Of a stretch of 64,000 nucleotides of DNA, positions 10,998 through 22,946 are shown one piece after another. The stretch is taken from assembly GCA_024760905.1 (NCBI GenBank), contig CM045729.1, forward strand, positions 62,797,080-62,861,079, read 5' to 3'. This stretch comes from Plotosus lineatus (lineage: Eukaryota > Chordata > Actinopteri > Siluriformes > Plotosidae). The position numbers and the translations under genes were made by a program. Position 1 is the first letter of the stretch. Every line of letters begins with the position of its first letter. A model generated the notes under the pieces. That model had not been told where the DNA came from, made no database searches, and was given only the letters and a program-made list of their open reading frames with translations.

Positions 10998-11700
10998 CCT
11001 CCTGTCTAAAGAGACCAAAGTTGTTAATAGTAATCGCCAATGCCAGACAGTCCATGTCTTGCCCATAGTTAGGCTATCCTTTGTCCCTAATTGGGCCTAT
11101 TAGGGTTGTGACTTATAATTTTTTTCATGGAATGGTCAATGGATGTGCAATCGTTGTGCATGGCTTGGAGATATCAGTGTCCAGCTTTTTGTGCTGATGG
11201 ATAATGGTGATCATTATGAGTGGTAGGATCTCAGCATCACAAGCTAACTCTTGTCTGACAGTAAGTCAATAATTGACTGGCAGATGGAGCGGCTCACACT
11301 TCAGTGATTCTACTGGTTTCTGTGGAGCCACTCTGGCACAATTGCAATAAATACAAAGCTGAAGTCTGCAATTTGGCATAGATTCAGGTTGACTGCCTCA
11401 TGAGCTGAGCAGTGCAAGCTATAAACTAATAATAATAGATCAAGGAGAGGGACAGTAATTGGTGTAAGATAAAGATAGCTGGTAGTGGTGGATGGCCTCT
11501 AGGGCCATTACTAAATTAACAACAAGACACATTGACTTGTTTTTAGCTAATTTGAACTGTTAACAAGCCACTTTTCTGTTGCCAAATTGAGGCTTTACAG
11601 CAGTTTGTTGTTCATGACATTTTGATATCATCAATCCCAAAAGTATGGAGAAACAATCTAGTAGCTATGATCTGTGAAAAAGCCAATTCTCAGTTCTCAT
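10998..11700. other. Spacer without recognised features
   Basis: Nothing beyond AT-rich unique-looking sequence is visible. Confidence 0.35.
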
Positions 11701-11749
11701 TGTCAGACGGTGGTGCTATACCAGGGAGTCACTATGGGAATACTGATCA

Positions 11750-12040
11750 TCATAATATATATATTTTTTTTCCTGAACTACTTTAACATTTATTAACAAA
11801 CATTCACACTTGTATACATATGTCAGGGCAATTGAGAATATCCAGTTAGCCTGATGTGCATGCGTTTGGACTGTGAGAGGAAACCGAAGCACCCAAAGGA
11901 CACCCAGGCAAGCACGAGGAGAACATTCAAACACTCTAGCCAGGACTTTTTGCTGTGAGGCAACAGCACCAATGACTACGTCAGTGTGCCAGCCCATCAT
12001 AATCATCATAACCAATAACAAGAGCATATCTGACATATTC
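11750..12040 (-). mobile_element. Decayed SINE of the 'TTGCTGTGAGGCAACAG' type
   Basis: The minus-oriented body (GTTTGGACTGTGAGAGGAAA, then GAGGAGAACATTCAAAC) and the head side (TTTTTGCTGTGAGGCAACAG) match a widespread fish SINE. The B box is eroded. Confidence 0.5.
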
Positions 12041-13029
12041 ATGTCATATATTCCTCTTGTGAACTATCAAGATCAACATAGTAAAAATTGGTTAAAAAAA
12101 AAAAAGGCACTTTTTATTTTGCCAGATGGGGGTACTATACCAGAGTGTCATTCCAGGCATTTGAATATCATAACCATCCTAACATATTAATTTTGAGTCA
12201 GTAAATAATAAACAAACACTTCCTGTCTCTGTGGTAAATCATAAATTCATTATGTCGCCAGAATCAAGATGCAGTGATGTACAGTGGCACAAAGGAGACA
12301 CTCGCCACACCGGGTCAAAGCCTCTGTCTCTACGTAACAAGCAATGTTACATCACGAGCAATGATGTGTGTGCTCAATTTTTCAACCAAGAGTTTAGAGT
12401 TAAAAAAGTTTAGAGTTAAAAAAGGAAGAAACATATAGTGTCACCAGTTTAATATGTCACACAGTATCGTCTTGACATCATGTGTGCCAAATCTGACATA
12501 CATCCTGTCAACTGTTTAGAAGGTGTATCATTAAGATTCATGAAAAAGTCATTCCCTCTGTGCAGCAGACTGGATTATAAACAGCCAACCATGCTCTGCA
12601 CTATCTGGGTCTCAGTCATTGGGTTGCTGTTAGCATGTTAGCTGCGATGGCCTGGCAAAGTGTCCAGCTTTGTGTATCTGTGAAATGGTCATTTATTTTT
12701 TAATAAACTAAAAGGTATTGTCTTTATATGTATCAGAGAAGCTGACATATATTTTAAATATAGATTTTTGATTTTTTTTTTTTTAATGCTTTGAATAAGC
12801 CAGGGAATATATCTTCACAATTTCGATTTCTAACCATCTGAAGGGATCCTCTGTGCAATATATTGATAAACCCATATCCTTTCAGACTAGAAGATATCAA
12901 ACTTTTCCCATGACCTCACCATTTACATGAACAAAACATGGTTAAACTTTCCTGAGAAACTTAGGTGTTCCTTGGAGCACCAAGTTAGGATGTAAACAGT
13001 TGCAAAAATGGTTGATATCACTGGAAAAA
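12041..13029. other. Unassigned AT-rich spacer
   Basis: It holds only poly-A/T runs (about 12093-12105 and 12773-12784) and no supported gene. Confidence 0.35.
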
Positions 13030-13051
13030 TTTTATTGTAAAAATTACAGGA

Positions 13052-13081
13052 ACTTACTGGCAGCAGAAGTTGCCAGTAAGT
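13052..13081. repeat. Perfect 11-bp hairpin in the TIR
   Basis: ACTTACTGGCA (13052-13062) and TGCCAGTAAGT (13071-13081) are exact inverse complements with an 8-nt loop. Confidence 0.85.
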
Positions 13082-13509
13082 AATTAACATTAATGTCTCC
13101 ATTTCACTGGAGCGCGGAATGCAATGATCGTGGCGGAAAGGCATGGAACGCACTCTATGGAGGAGCTTCGGCTTTTTCCATAAAAAATGGGTCAAAAAAC
13201 TATGGAAAATTGTCCCTTCGGAACACCTTCGGAACGTTCACGGAATGTGCGGAAAAGAAGCGGAAAGACCCCGATACAATGTCAGAATACATGCGTAAAA
13301 GTACTCTGATTACCTTGGGATCGAGAGCGGATTGCAAAGGAAGATCTTCGGATAATTCACGGAACGTTCACATTGAACATGGAATGACTAAGGTATACCT
13401 TGACTAACCACGTTTCAACGTGGAAAAATCAACAAAGATCAAAGGATTTGCTCCTGATTCTGCCTGTAAATACGCGGATCGACCAAGGAAGCTCATTCTC
13501 TCATTCATA

Positions 13510-13750
13510 CTATATTTTTATAATGTACAATAAATTTAAAAGTTTAACATATGTTTGTAATTTACAATATTTTTATCATTTACAATATGTTTATAATGCA
13601 CTATATTTTTATAATTTGAAATGTTTGTAATTTACAATATGTGTATAATTTACAATGTGCATAATGTACTATATGTTTATAATTTACAAGATATTTATTA
13701 AAGTACTATATGCTTATATTTTACAATATGTTTAAAATTTAACATATGTT
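13510..13750. repeat. Degenerate tandem array, unit about TTTATAATTTACAATATG
   Basis: Repeated variants of TTTATAATTTACAATATG, about 15-21 bp each, run across the centre of the GGAAC element. Units are diverged, so the array is old. Confidence 0.75.
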
Positions 13751-14468
13751 AATTTTTTTGTATCAATAATGTCAACTTTATTACAGGAACAGGAAAACAG
13801 AAAAAGCAAATTGCATGAACTGCAATAATTGTGCCTTTTTTATATCGGAAGTGACTTCTGTGAGTGTTCCACCGGTCTTCCGTGCTTTCCGCAACCATTA
13901 CACAAATGTTCTGCATGTATTCCGCAACCGTTCCGCATTGTTCCGCGTACTGTCTACGGAAATTATGCAGTGTTTCTCTATTGTTCTGTATGTATTCCGT
14001 GCTTTCCCTGAGTATTCTGTGGGGATCTGTAGATGAACACCAACATTCCATGGCCGCTTTTGACCACCTGAAAGAGAGGGGGAATGCTCGCGGAACGGTC
14101 AGAGAACACTTGAGGAATAAAAGAAATAATCATGGAACGTTTGCGGAAGGACTGCGGAACCTGAGGGAACACTGTTGGAAGATTTTTCTGTGAACATGCT
14201 TTTGAACAAGTTCGAGGAAGATTTTGGCCTGCCAAAAGCAGAGGAATACATTCGGAATCATACAGAAGGACACGGAAGATGACAGAATGACTAAGGAATG
14301 TTGGGGAATGACATTTTTGCTTCTGCAAATCTGCCACGCTCTAATGAAATGGGGGTATAATAGTAAGGGCTCGCTCACTGTAGAATCCAAACCCAGTAGC
14401 TTACTGTAAATTTTACCGTAACTTATTGGCAACTTATGCTGTAATTTTTACAGTAAATGTTTTACAGT

Positions 14469-16231
14469 GGGGGTTATAAGGAGGTATAGGATTATTGCTC
14501 ATCACTGATTAATATCAGTAAAATTTAAGGCCATTTATCACTATCATTACATTTTTTAGAGTAGGCCTACTTATTGCCTATCAGTAAATTTTAGTTATCT
14601 GTAAGATATGCCTAATATCTAAAACCTAAGTTCTGTAGACTGGGTCATGGCCAGTGGATCTAGTCTAATAGATTATGTACTGTACTTGGAAAAATTCTAG
14701 TCAGTAAAGATATTTAAGATGTGAAATTTTTGTTGTAAATTTTTGTTGCTACGCACCAAGTGAAAATGTAGGTCTTTAGCGCTGTGACAAAAAACTTCCA
14801 TGATCCTTTCCAATTCAAGAATGGACAATGGAGACCGAAAATTGGCACATTCACATGCTCTTGGATTCAAAACAGTCCCAGGAATCTGTGCGGTATATAG
14901 TAATGTACTGTAGAATACGGTTTACAGTAATGTACTGTAGCATTTACAGTACCTTGCTGCTACAGTTACAGAAATATTTTACAGTGTACCGCCTATGTTA
15001 AACTTAATTAATCAACTAAACCATCAAAATACAATTTAATATATCCATCTATCCATCCATCCATCCATCCATCCATCCATCTGTTAATTACATTGGTAAC
15101 TAAAAAAGGTGGAATACTACAGCTGACTGTAAACTAAAAATGGATGAGGAGGAAACCGGTGGGTAAAGAGAAAGAATGAATTCTCTCACAGAACAACAGC
15201 TATTTCTAGGTCTATAAGGTGGAAGAATTACAACATGCCTACAACATGCTGCACATGCAAGAAATCTGCCAAGTAATGAAAGGAACACATAACAATATTA
15301 TAAAGTGATGCACAGCATTAGTACTGTGCCTGTGGTTGCAACAAGTGCTACGCCTTTATTGTCTCTTTGAATTTCCTGTGTATGGTCTATTTCTGCCTGC
15401 CTGTTCCTGAAACGTGCCCAGCTTGCTATATTAACAGTTTTGCCTTCTTGATCCATGAATGTGGATTCAGTTCAATCTGTGATATCCAATCCCTCACACT
15501 ATTGCTTGTTTCTAGTTGATGTGATTGGGTTGTGATTTAAATCTGTTTGCCTGTATTTTTACTGAACCACTTTTATTGGTTTTGCATCTTTGCATCTTCG
15601 GTCATCTCTGCCTCTCAGTGGTATGCCACCCTAATTGATTGGCAGTTTTGGACAGAAAACTTTTTTTTTTTTTTAAATAATTTGCGAAACAAAATATTTT
15701 AAAAAATGTTTTATCATTTATTATATTCTAAGACTCTCTAGCTGTTCAGGATGTATCCTGCCTTTACCCAGTTATTTGGGCTAGGCTCCAGCCTCCTTGC
15801 AACCCAAATAGGAGAAGGCAATTCAGCAATCAAAAATGAATGTATGAATATTATATACTACACAGGAATGACACAATCTAAGCATTGGTTCACTAGCTGT
15901 GGATTAAAGACATTTTTCACCAAATACAGTAGATAAAATTTAATAACAACGATGGACACTCACTGCTTGTAACATTTATTTTAATCAGGTGGCATCGTCA
16001 TTGTCACTGTCTAAAAATATATACATGTATATATTTTAATTTGTGTACAAAAACACAGTTGTGCCACTGTTTCCTTATGTATCTGTGTAGTATATACTAA
16101 AACACTGAATGAGTTATCTAAAATAAGCTGCTTTTAGCCACACACACATTGCTTTGCTTTGAGGGTGTGAAGCTCCAACCTGCCGTTAGTTACATTTTAA
16201 AAAAAGAAATAATTTTTTATTATTATGTATG
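14469..16231. other. Repeat-poor spacer with ATCC microsatellite and SINE remnant
   Basis: Around 14895-14985 are ACAGTAATGTACTGTAG-type words like the termini of the preceding element, perhaps another decayed end. An (ATCC)n tract is at about 15037-15081. At 15747-15840 is a plus-oriented SINE 3' remnant (CCAGCCTCCTTGCAACCC). There is no coding evidence. Confidence 0.4.
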
Positions 16232-16498
16232 CAGTAGGCCCCCGTTATTCGCGGGGGTTCAGTTCTGGCCCCTCCCACGAATCAAGAAAATCCGTGAGTT
16301 CTGTACCCGGAAGTAAAACTCTATGTATCATGTTACCTGCGCAATGATCAACGCGGAAGTAAAACCCAATATTTCCTTAAACACATTCTATAGAGTCTTA
16401 CTCATTAATACACTATTAATGTCGTAAAATGTAGTAATGATTAAGTAAAAACTTTTTAATTTTGTACTGTGATATTTATTGATAAAGTATATATGTAT

Positions 16499-17523
16499 AG
16501 GGATCCCTCACTTTCCGCGGTTAATTGGGACCGAGATCCCCACGCGACCATCGAAATCCGCAAAGTAGGATCACCCCCCTACACACATACACACCTCCCA
16601 CACCCCCACCGACATATACATACATGTATGTGTATATCTTCTTCTTCACTTATCCCTTAACATCCAGGGATATCGTTAGGACGCCTTCATGGCGAGACTT
16701 GGGCTGATTTGGCCTGGCGGCGCCCATCCCTCTCCAGGTCATAGGAACACGCTGACGGCTTTGCAGCCTACTCTTTATGAAAGTTAGCAATGGTTCTTTT
16801 ACATGCCTCTCAGCATAGACAGTGAGAGACATGGCCTGCCTTTGATAACTCAGTTCGCTGCAGTGGGGAGGGGGGAGGGGGGGCAGTGACAACCCTGTGG
16901 GGACTTGAACCCCCAACCTTAGGATCAGCAATCCTGCGCCCTAATCATTAGACCACCACTGCCCTTATGTGTATATAATATCAATAAATACATACCCAAT
17001 GCTATAAATGCTTACAATAACAATTAAACATTGAAAAAATAACATAAGATGTAACAAAATATAAATACAGACGCTCTCCAACTCACCAACAATCTTTTTG
17101 CAAACATCCTGAAATACCAACAAAGTTGTCCAAGGTCGAAAGTGAAAGTGAAAGTGAAGAACAAGTAGAAATAGAAATGGAATAAAATCTACAGAAAAAT
17201 AGATCATAAATATAAATATGGAATATGATTAAACATTATCCTGAGGTACACTTAATACTAGGCACAGGCACACAGATGCAACAATGTATCCAGTTTTGAT
17301 GGGCGATTTTTGGGTTGTTTTTTGTTTTGTATTGATTTAGGGTTTTTGGGTTTTTTTTTTTTTTTTTTGGATAATTGGCCTTGTTTTTGTGACATTTTCC
17401 TTAACTTTTCCACCTATTCGTCCTTAAGTTCCTTATTTTTAATTAGATGAATATGTATTTATTTTTTAAAAAAACCACGATGCACTGAAGCTGCATTAAT
17501 TTCGAAGTAGCGAGAGATTCCTG
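16499..17523 (-). mobile_element. Element E2, copy 1 (pogo-like TIRs), nested in E1
   Basis: The left end is AGGGATCCCTCACTTTCCGC and the right end is GTAGCGAGAGATTCCTG followed by TA. They match the termini of E2 copy 2 at 19412-19926. The interior stretch ATATCAATAAATACATACCC at about 16977 is also shared in inverse orientation. A SINE is inserted at 16638-16965. The superfamily is inferred from TA flanks and CAGGGATCCCTC-like ends. Confidence 0.6.
16638..16965 (-). mobile_element. tRNA-headed SINE with a third tail type
   Basis: The head and middle match the other SINEs (B box as GGGTTCAAGTCC, then AGAGACATGGCCTGCC in plus sense). After the GTCAGCGTGTTCC block the 3' part differs: AAATCAGCCCAAGTCTCGCC, then CCCTGGATGTTAAGGGATAA and a GAAGAAGAAG end (minus-strand sense). 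It is flanked by an 11-bp duplication TATGTGTATAT (16627-16637 and 16966-16976), so this is a genuine complete insertion and not a chimeric break. Confidence 0.8.
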
Positions 17524-17565
17524 TATGTATATAAAGTTAAAAAATTTTTACTTAATCATTACTAC

Positions 17566-17568
<3 letters not shown>

Positions 17569-17641
<73 letters not shown>
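17569..17641. repeat. (TA)n microsatellite
   Basis: A pure TA alternation directly upstream of a truncated Tc1-like end. Confidence 0.95.
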
Positions 17642-17643
<2 letters not shown>

Positions 17644-17647
17644 CATA

Positions 17648-17990
17648 CTAGTCCTTCTCAAAAAATTAGCATATTGTGATAAAGTTCATTATTTTCTGTA
17701 ATGTACTGATAAAAATTAAACTTTCATATATTTTAGATTCATTGCACATCAACTGAAATAGTTCAGGTATTTTATTGTTTGAATATTGATTATTTTGGCA
17801 TACAGCTCATGGAAACCCAAAATTCCTATCTCAAAAAATTAGCATATTTCAATCGACCAAAAAAAAAAAAAAAAAAAAAAAATTTTATACAAAAAAAGTC
17901 AACCTTCAAATAATTATGTTCAGTTATGCACTCAATACTTGGTCGGGAATCCTTTTGCAGAAATGACTGCTTCAATGCGGCGTGGCACAA
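17648..17990. mobile_element. Tc1-like terminal fragment, copy 2
   Basis: It begins CTAGTCCTTCTCAAAAAATT next to (TA)n. It repeats the inner TCTCAAAAAATTAGCATATT at about 17830 and continues to the 3' end of the transposase frame (ACTTGGTCGGGAATCC). It stops at about 17990 inside E1 sequence. The rest of the element is missing. Confidence 0.8.
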
Positions 17991-18461
17991 ACACGGTAAC
18001 TACAGTACTGGTGACGAAGAGAAACACAATAAACATTAAACACTGGAAACTACAAAGCTGGAAGCAGAGAGAACACAGGGAAGCATGTTCAGATGATTCA
18101 GATGATTATTCCTCTTCAGGCACTTCAGAAGAAACTGTCGTTTCTTCAGGAGAAAGTCTTATTTCTTCAGAAGAGACATCCAACGTCATTACCTTTTTCT
18201 GGTGCTTAGCCAAGAAGATGCACAGCGTTTGAGTGGCATCATAGAGCTTAACTGATAACTAAAACACACTACAAAATGCACATTGACAACTTGTACGCAA
18301 ATGAGAAAAAAGGGGTGTATACATCATCTCAACCAATCAGCAGGAGGGAGAACAGCCATTGGCTGAATTTGAATCACGTGACAGTTACTTCTGGGTCAGT
18401 CGTCAATCCGCAAATATGCAGGAGCACAAGTGCAAAACCACAAATGGTCAAGGGCCTACTG

Positions 18462-19411
18462 TATATAAAAAAACAATTATTCACCTCAGAGTTAGTGCGT
18501 ATGACAGAATTTAATAGTTTATTCAGGAGCAACCATCTCTCCTTCAGCACATAAATAAAAAATTGATTTAAAATTATGAGCAGCATCCGCTGTATGAGCC
18601 ACTTTGCATGAATTACTATACAAACAATTTAAATGTTTTACTGCATTAAAAATTAACCATTGAACTTTTTTTGTGCATTCAACAGTCAAGCGTTCTATAA
18701 TACTCTGACTGCCTCACCATCAGAAACGGTTCTTATTGGAAACTAATAATAAATAACTGAACCCCACAGAACCCATAAAACAATGATTTTTTTTCAATGT
18801 GGTGTTTGAAATAATTTATTCACTTATCAACATAATCATAAACTTACATAATCATACCATTTAGTAAAAGCTTTCAGATAATATTGATTGTCTTGTTCAA
18901 ACTGATGGCATTACAGTCCATTCACTGATTATCTGCCTTGATGCTTAGTACATATGAACTCAAAGTACTTGAAAGCTTTGTGATGCTCTTCTTATTATCC
19001 CTGTGGACCACAGAATAAAAATGCTCACACCTAACATTTCCTGTTGACTAAGCAGTTTTGGACAGGACCAAAATCCAAAAAACTTGAATGAGTAATCACT
19101 ACTTTTAGTAAGACAAGTGTTGGCTAGAAAACAATCTGATTAAACCTACTTTTTGAATAAAAATACAACATCCGTTTACTTGTTTCATCTTATTACAGAT
19201 AGGAGATTACACAGCTGAATCATTAAAAATTAATTAATCAGAATCAAAGCTTAAATCAGGGTTTTTCAATCTTATCCACTGAGGGTGGTTGTAGGATTTC
19301 ATTCCAATGAAGAAGAATCGACCTATTTGCACTCGATTTTCATTCTAGCCTCCAATCAACAATTAGGTGTGCCTATAGTTTAGCTGTTATAAAAACCCAC
19401 AAACATGTATA
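18462..19411. other. AT-rich spacer
   Basis: No gene or repeat was recognised in this stretch. Confidence 0.35.
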
Positions 19412-19650
19412 CAGTGATCCCTCGCTAATTCATGCTTCAGTTTCTGCGGCTTCAGTGCATCGTGGATTTTTCAAAAATATTCATCGAAAAATGAAAAAAA
19501 AAAGGAAATTAAGGGAAAATAGGGAAAAAGTTAAAGAAAGCACCGCAAAACAAGGCCAATTATGCAAAGAAAAAAAAAAAAGAAAAAAAGAAAAACCCAA
19601 CAAAACTACTTACATTTTTATGTCAGGTGCACATCTGAGTGTGTTCGCGC

Positions 19651-19720
<70 letters not shown>

Positions 19721-19926
19721 ATTTCTATTTTATTTACCCCTTATGCATTATTTTTGGATGTTTAATTGTTATTATAACCATTTATAGTATTGAGTATGTA
19801 TTTATTGATATTATATGCACATATATAAGTACGTATACATCAGTCAGGGGGTCGATCATACTTCGCAGAAATTGGCAATCACGGGGGTCTCGATCCCCAT
19901 TAACAGCAGAAAATGAGGGATCCCTG
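19412..19926 (+). mobile_element. Element E2, copy 2, with TA duplication
   Basis: Ends CAGTGATCCCTCGCTAATTC and AAAATGAGGGATCCCTG are inverse complements over about 12 bp with one mismatch. TA lies on both sides (19410-19411, 19927-19928). The length is 515 bp including a (GT)n expansion. It has no transposase frame, so it is a pogo/Tigger-like MITE by inference from TIR and TA target. Confidence 0.7.
19653..19718. repeat. (GT)n microsatellite inside E2
   Basis: About 33 GT units. The Val/Cys repeat proteins it seems to encode are artefacts. Confidence 0.95.
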
Positions 19927-19928
19927 TA

Positions 19929-20537
19929 TTAAGATTGAAAAACTCTGATCTAAAATGTATTTTGATAATCTCAAATCACAATACAATCTTATTAGCACAG
20001 CATAAATTGATAAATTATGGCAACATGAAGTTAATTACTACATTATTAAGATCTTTGACTTTTTAATGAAGAAAATGCACAATCAAAATAAACTCAAAAA
20101 TCCAGTACATGCATACTAAAGCCTCTCAGGGTTCTGTACTATCACCTCCTCTATATTCACTGTACACATAGAGCGCTACATTCTATACATTGTTTCTATT
20201 AAAATGTTTATATTTGCAGATAATTCAACAAGTGGTAGGGTTGATTTCACATGAAAACGAATCAGTCTCTGGAAATGAGGTCCTGTCACATTGATTGGTG
20301 TTCATTCCACCACTTGGAACTAAATTTCCCTAAAACTAAGCACTGCTGGTCAACTTCTGGAGGGACAAGAATACTCTTTGTTGATCATTAACGGTTAATG
20401 GTCTTGGGTGGAAAGAGATTCAAGTTTCTTTGAACAACAGTGTCCGCATTTTTGAAGTGGAATGAAAATTGAATCTGCATCATCAAAATAGCCCACTAAG
20501 ACTCTCCTTCCTTCACCTGTTCAAAAAGATTGAGGTG

Positions 20538-20539
<2 letters not shown>
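19929..20539. other. Unassigned spacer, possible LINE remnant
   Basis: Around 20100-20480, TTCTGTACTATCACCTCC and GGTCTTGGGTGGAAAGAGAT faintly recall the RT C-terminal region of an L2-like LINE (plus orientation). It is too decayed for a firm call. Confidence 0.3.

Positions 20540-20590
<51 letters not shown>
20540..20590. repeat. (TA)n microsatellite
   Basis: A pure AT alternation of about 25 units. Confidence 0.95.
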
Positions 20591-20593
<3 letters not shown>

Positions 20594-20638
20594 GGATATT
20601 TGTGTTGATACTTTGGCATTCCATTCCTGAACATATAT

Positions 20639-20838
20639 CTGTCTTCCTTTCGGCTTTTTCCCTTTTACTCGGGAGTCGCCACAGCGAATCATCTGATTCG
20701 CACATTTTTGATTTGGCCTTTGATAACCCAGTTAGCTGCACTGGGAGGCACAGTGACAACCTTGTGGAGAGTGGGACTCGAACCCCCAATCTTTGGATCA
20801 GCGAGCCAGCACCCTATACCACTAGACCACCACTGCCC
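20639..20838 (-). mobile_element. SINE (RTE-tail type) with internal deletion
   Basis: The RTE-like 3' end (TGTCTTCCTTTCGGCTTTTT in plus sense) is joined at GATTTGGC directly to CTTTGATAACCCAGTTAGC near 20720. About 170 bp of body is therefore missing. The head with B box GGTTCGAGTCC (minus sense) is intact. Confidence 0.85.
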
Positions 20839-20844
20839 CGTTGA

Positions 20845-20876
<32 letters not shown>

Positions 20877-20883
20877 TCTCACA

Positions 20884-21660
20884 CACACCGTATTTGACGT
20901 AATAAGCACCTGTTTTTGATCTTGGGTCTAATAACCGCCCATGTGTACTGGCAGCAAAATGGGAGATCAAACTTACCAATTTTATTCGATCAGTATCTAT
21001 AATGGGGCATTCACTTCCTGTAAAAGTGAGTTTACAAGATATTGTATTCCAAGACCCCCTGTCACTGGGGAATGTCTATAATGTTCATCAGTAACAACAC
21101 ATTTGATTGTTCCGCCGTGCTTTAAAAAACAGAAAAATATTTTGCTGTGTTCTCTTGGTAAATGTCCAACAAGGTGACTCATACAGCAAAACTATGGGAT
21201 GCTCTGAATGAATGGAGCGATGAGCCAGATATGGACCTATCAAAAAGTGATGACGAGTATTTTTCAGCGATTCTCCTGCTCAATAAATTCAAACATTTAA
21301 AGATGTTCCTGGCAATGTGCTTTTCAACATGCCATGTGCTAAAGTTGACATTCATATCGATTGGCTCAAATTTACATCTGGGGGAAAATATTTAAAGGAA
21401 CAGCACTGGGAGGGAAAATTAAAAGGTGTTTTTTTTAATTATGCTGTTTTCTGTTGATTTTCAGCTTTCATGCAAGTAATTTGGTTGATATCATAAAACG
21501 AATAATAAAAATACCAGTAAAACTCTGTTATTGTTCTGTCATTATTCATGTTTTCCACCTCTATGGTAATAAGCACTTACCGTTCCACTCCGCTGGTCAC
21601 CATTTTAATAAGCACCCACCCACTCCTTTTTTTTTTTTTTTTTTTTTTAACTGCCCTGGG
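20884..21660. other. Unclassified repeat-like segment
   Basis: The word TAATAAGCAC recurs at about 20900, 21570 and 21610, suggesting an unidentified repeat. A 77-residue plus-strand frame at 21162-21395 contains an acidic run (DEPDMDLSKSDDEYF), but I cannot assign it to a family. Confidence 0.3.
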
Positions 21661-21679
21661 CATTTATCACGTCGAATAT

Positions 21680-22332
<653 letters not shown>

Positions 22333-22825
22333 ACAGTGGTGTAGTGGGTTGTATGTCTGCCACACAGCAAGAAGGGTGTAGGATTGTATCCTTGGCTCGG
22401 GCGTTTCTGTGTAGAGTTTGCATGTTCTCCCTGTGCTTGCATGTGTTTCCTCCAAATACTAAGCATAAGTGTTTTCACTTTTTTCCTGGTATATGAGCAG
22501 TGTCATAGATACATCTTTATATTTCAACATTTTTCCAATGGATTTTTATCTTCTCTTACTTGCAAAATAAGCAATAAGCACTTAAAATGTGTCTATTGAG
22601 TTGCCCCAATGCAGCTATATGGCTTATCAAATGCTGACCATGTCTCTCACTGTCTGTCTTGTGGGTTCGAACCCCATTGTCAACTGCTGTCCCTGCTGTC
22701 TCCCCAGGATACCCAACTGGGTTATCAAAGTAATAGACATGGATCATGACAAGGGCATGAAAAAGAGTGTTTCTTCCTTGTAAGGGCCTCGCGAGGTGTC
22801 CAGAGTCGGCTGTAATGGGGTACAA
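22333..22825. repeat. Left 493-bp direct repeat flanking RTE copy B
   Basis: This is identical to 25982-26474 at a constant offset of 3649 bp with no indels and about three substitutions seen (for example ATACATCTTTAT versus ATACATTTTTAT). It contains a SINE-like head (CAGTGGTGTAGTGGG, CACACAGCAAGAAGGG) and a second tRNA-like block with GGGTTCGAACCCC. It ends exactly where the RTE 5' end begins. Confidence 0.95.
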
Positions 22826-22946
22826 ATGCAGCCATGAGGTGGGGGGGCACTAACCAGTGTCTCTCCCCCTCATGCCGGTCCCAAGCCCGGAGAAATGCAG
22901 AGGGTTGTGTCAGGAAGGGCATCCGACGTAAAACCAATGCCAATTA

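Larger units (their letters stand above)
13030..14468. mobile_element. TIR element with GGAAC-rich subterminal repeats
   Basis: The two ends are inverted relatives. The left has TTGTAAAAATTACAG followed by GAAGTTGCCAGTAAGTAAT. The right end, reverse complemented, has CTGTAAAAATTACAG followed by AAGTTGCCAATAAGTTACG. Between them lie many diverged words of the form CGGAAC, CGGAAT and CGGAAAG: plus orientation at about 13100-13390, reversed (GTTCCGC, ATTCCGC) at about 13860-14010, plus again at about 14080-14310. An AT-rich tandem array sits in the middle. No transposase is recognisable, so it is non-autonomous or unclassified. Confidence 0.5.
16232..18461 (-). mobile_element. pogo/Tigger-like non-autonomous element E1, copy 2 (disrupted)
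   Basis: The ends CAGTAGGCCCCCGTTATTCG (left) and GGTCAAGGGCCTACTG (right, followed by TA) match the termini of E1 copy 1 at 28844-29891, in the opposite orientation. Shared interior includes AGAAATAAGACTTTCTCC-type sequence (reverse at about 18120-18180) and AATTCAGCCAATGGCTGT (reverse at about 18350-18372). It is broken by element E2, a (TA)n tract and a Tc1 fragment. The short acidic frame at 17939-18232 (about 97 residues) is a by-product of this repeat and the Tc1 arm. Confidence 0.65.

Noticed and set aside
13510..13750. CRISPR-like array
   Set aside because: The units are AT-rich, adjacent and degenerate, without spacers, in a vertebrate context. It is a minisatellite.
17939..18232. 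Ser/Glu-rich 97-residue frame as a possible novel gene
   Set aside because: It runs from a Tc1 arm into element E1, whose sequence recurs at 28.8-29.9 kb without the frame being kept.
21162..21395. 77-residue acidic frame as a transposase N-terminus
   Set aside because: Only a short acidic run is suggestive. No catalytic motif or terminal repeats could be linked to it.
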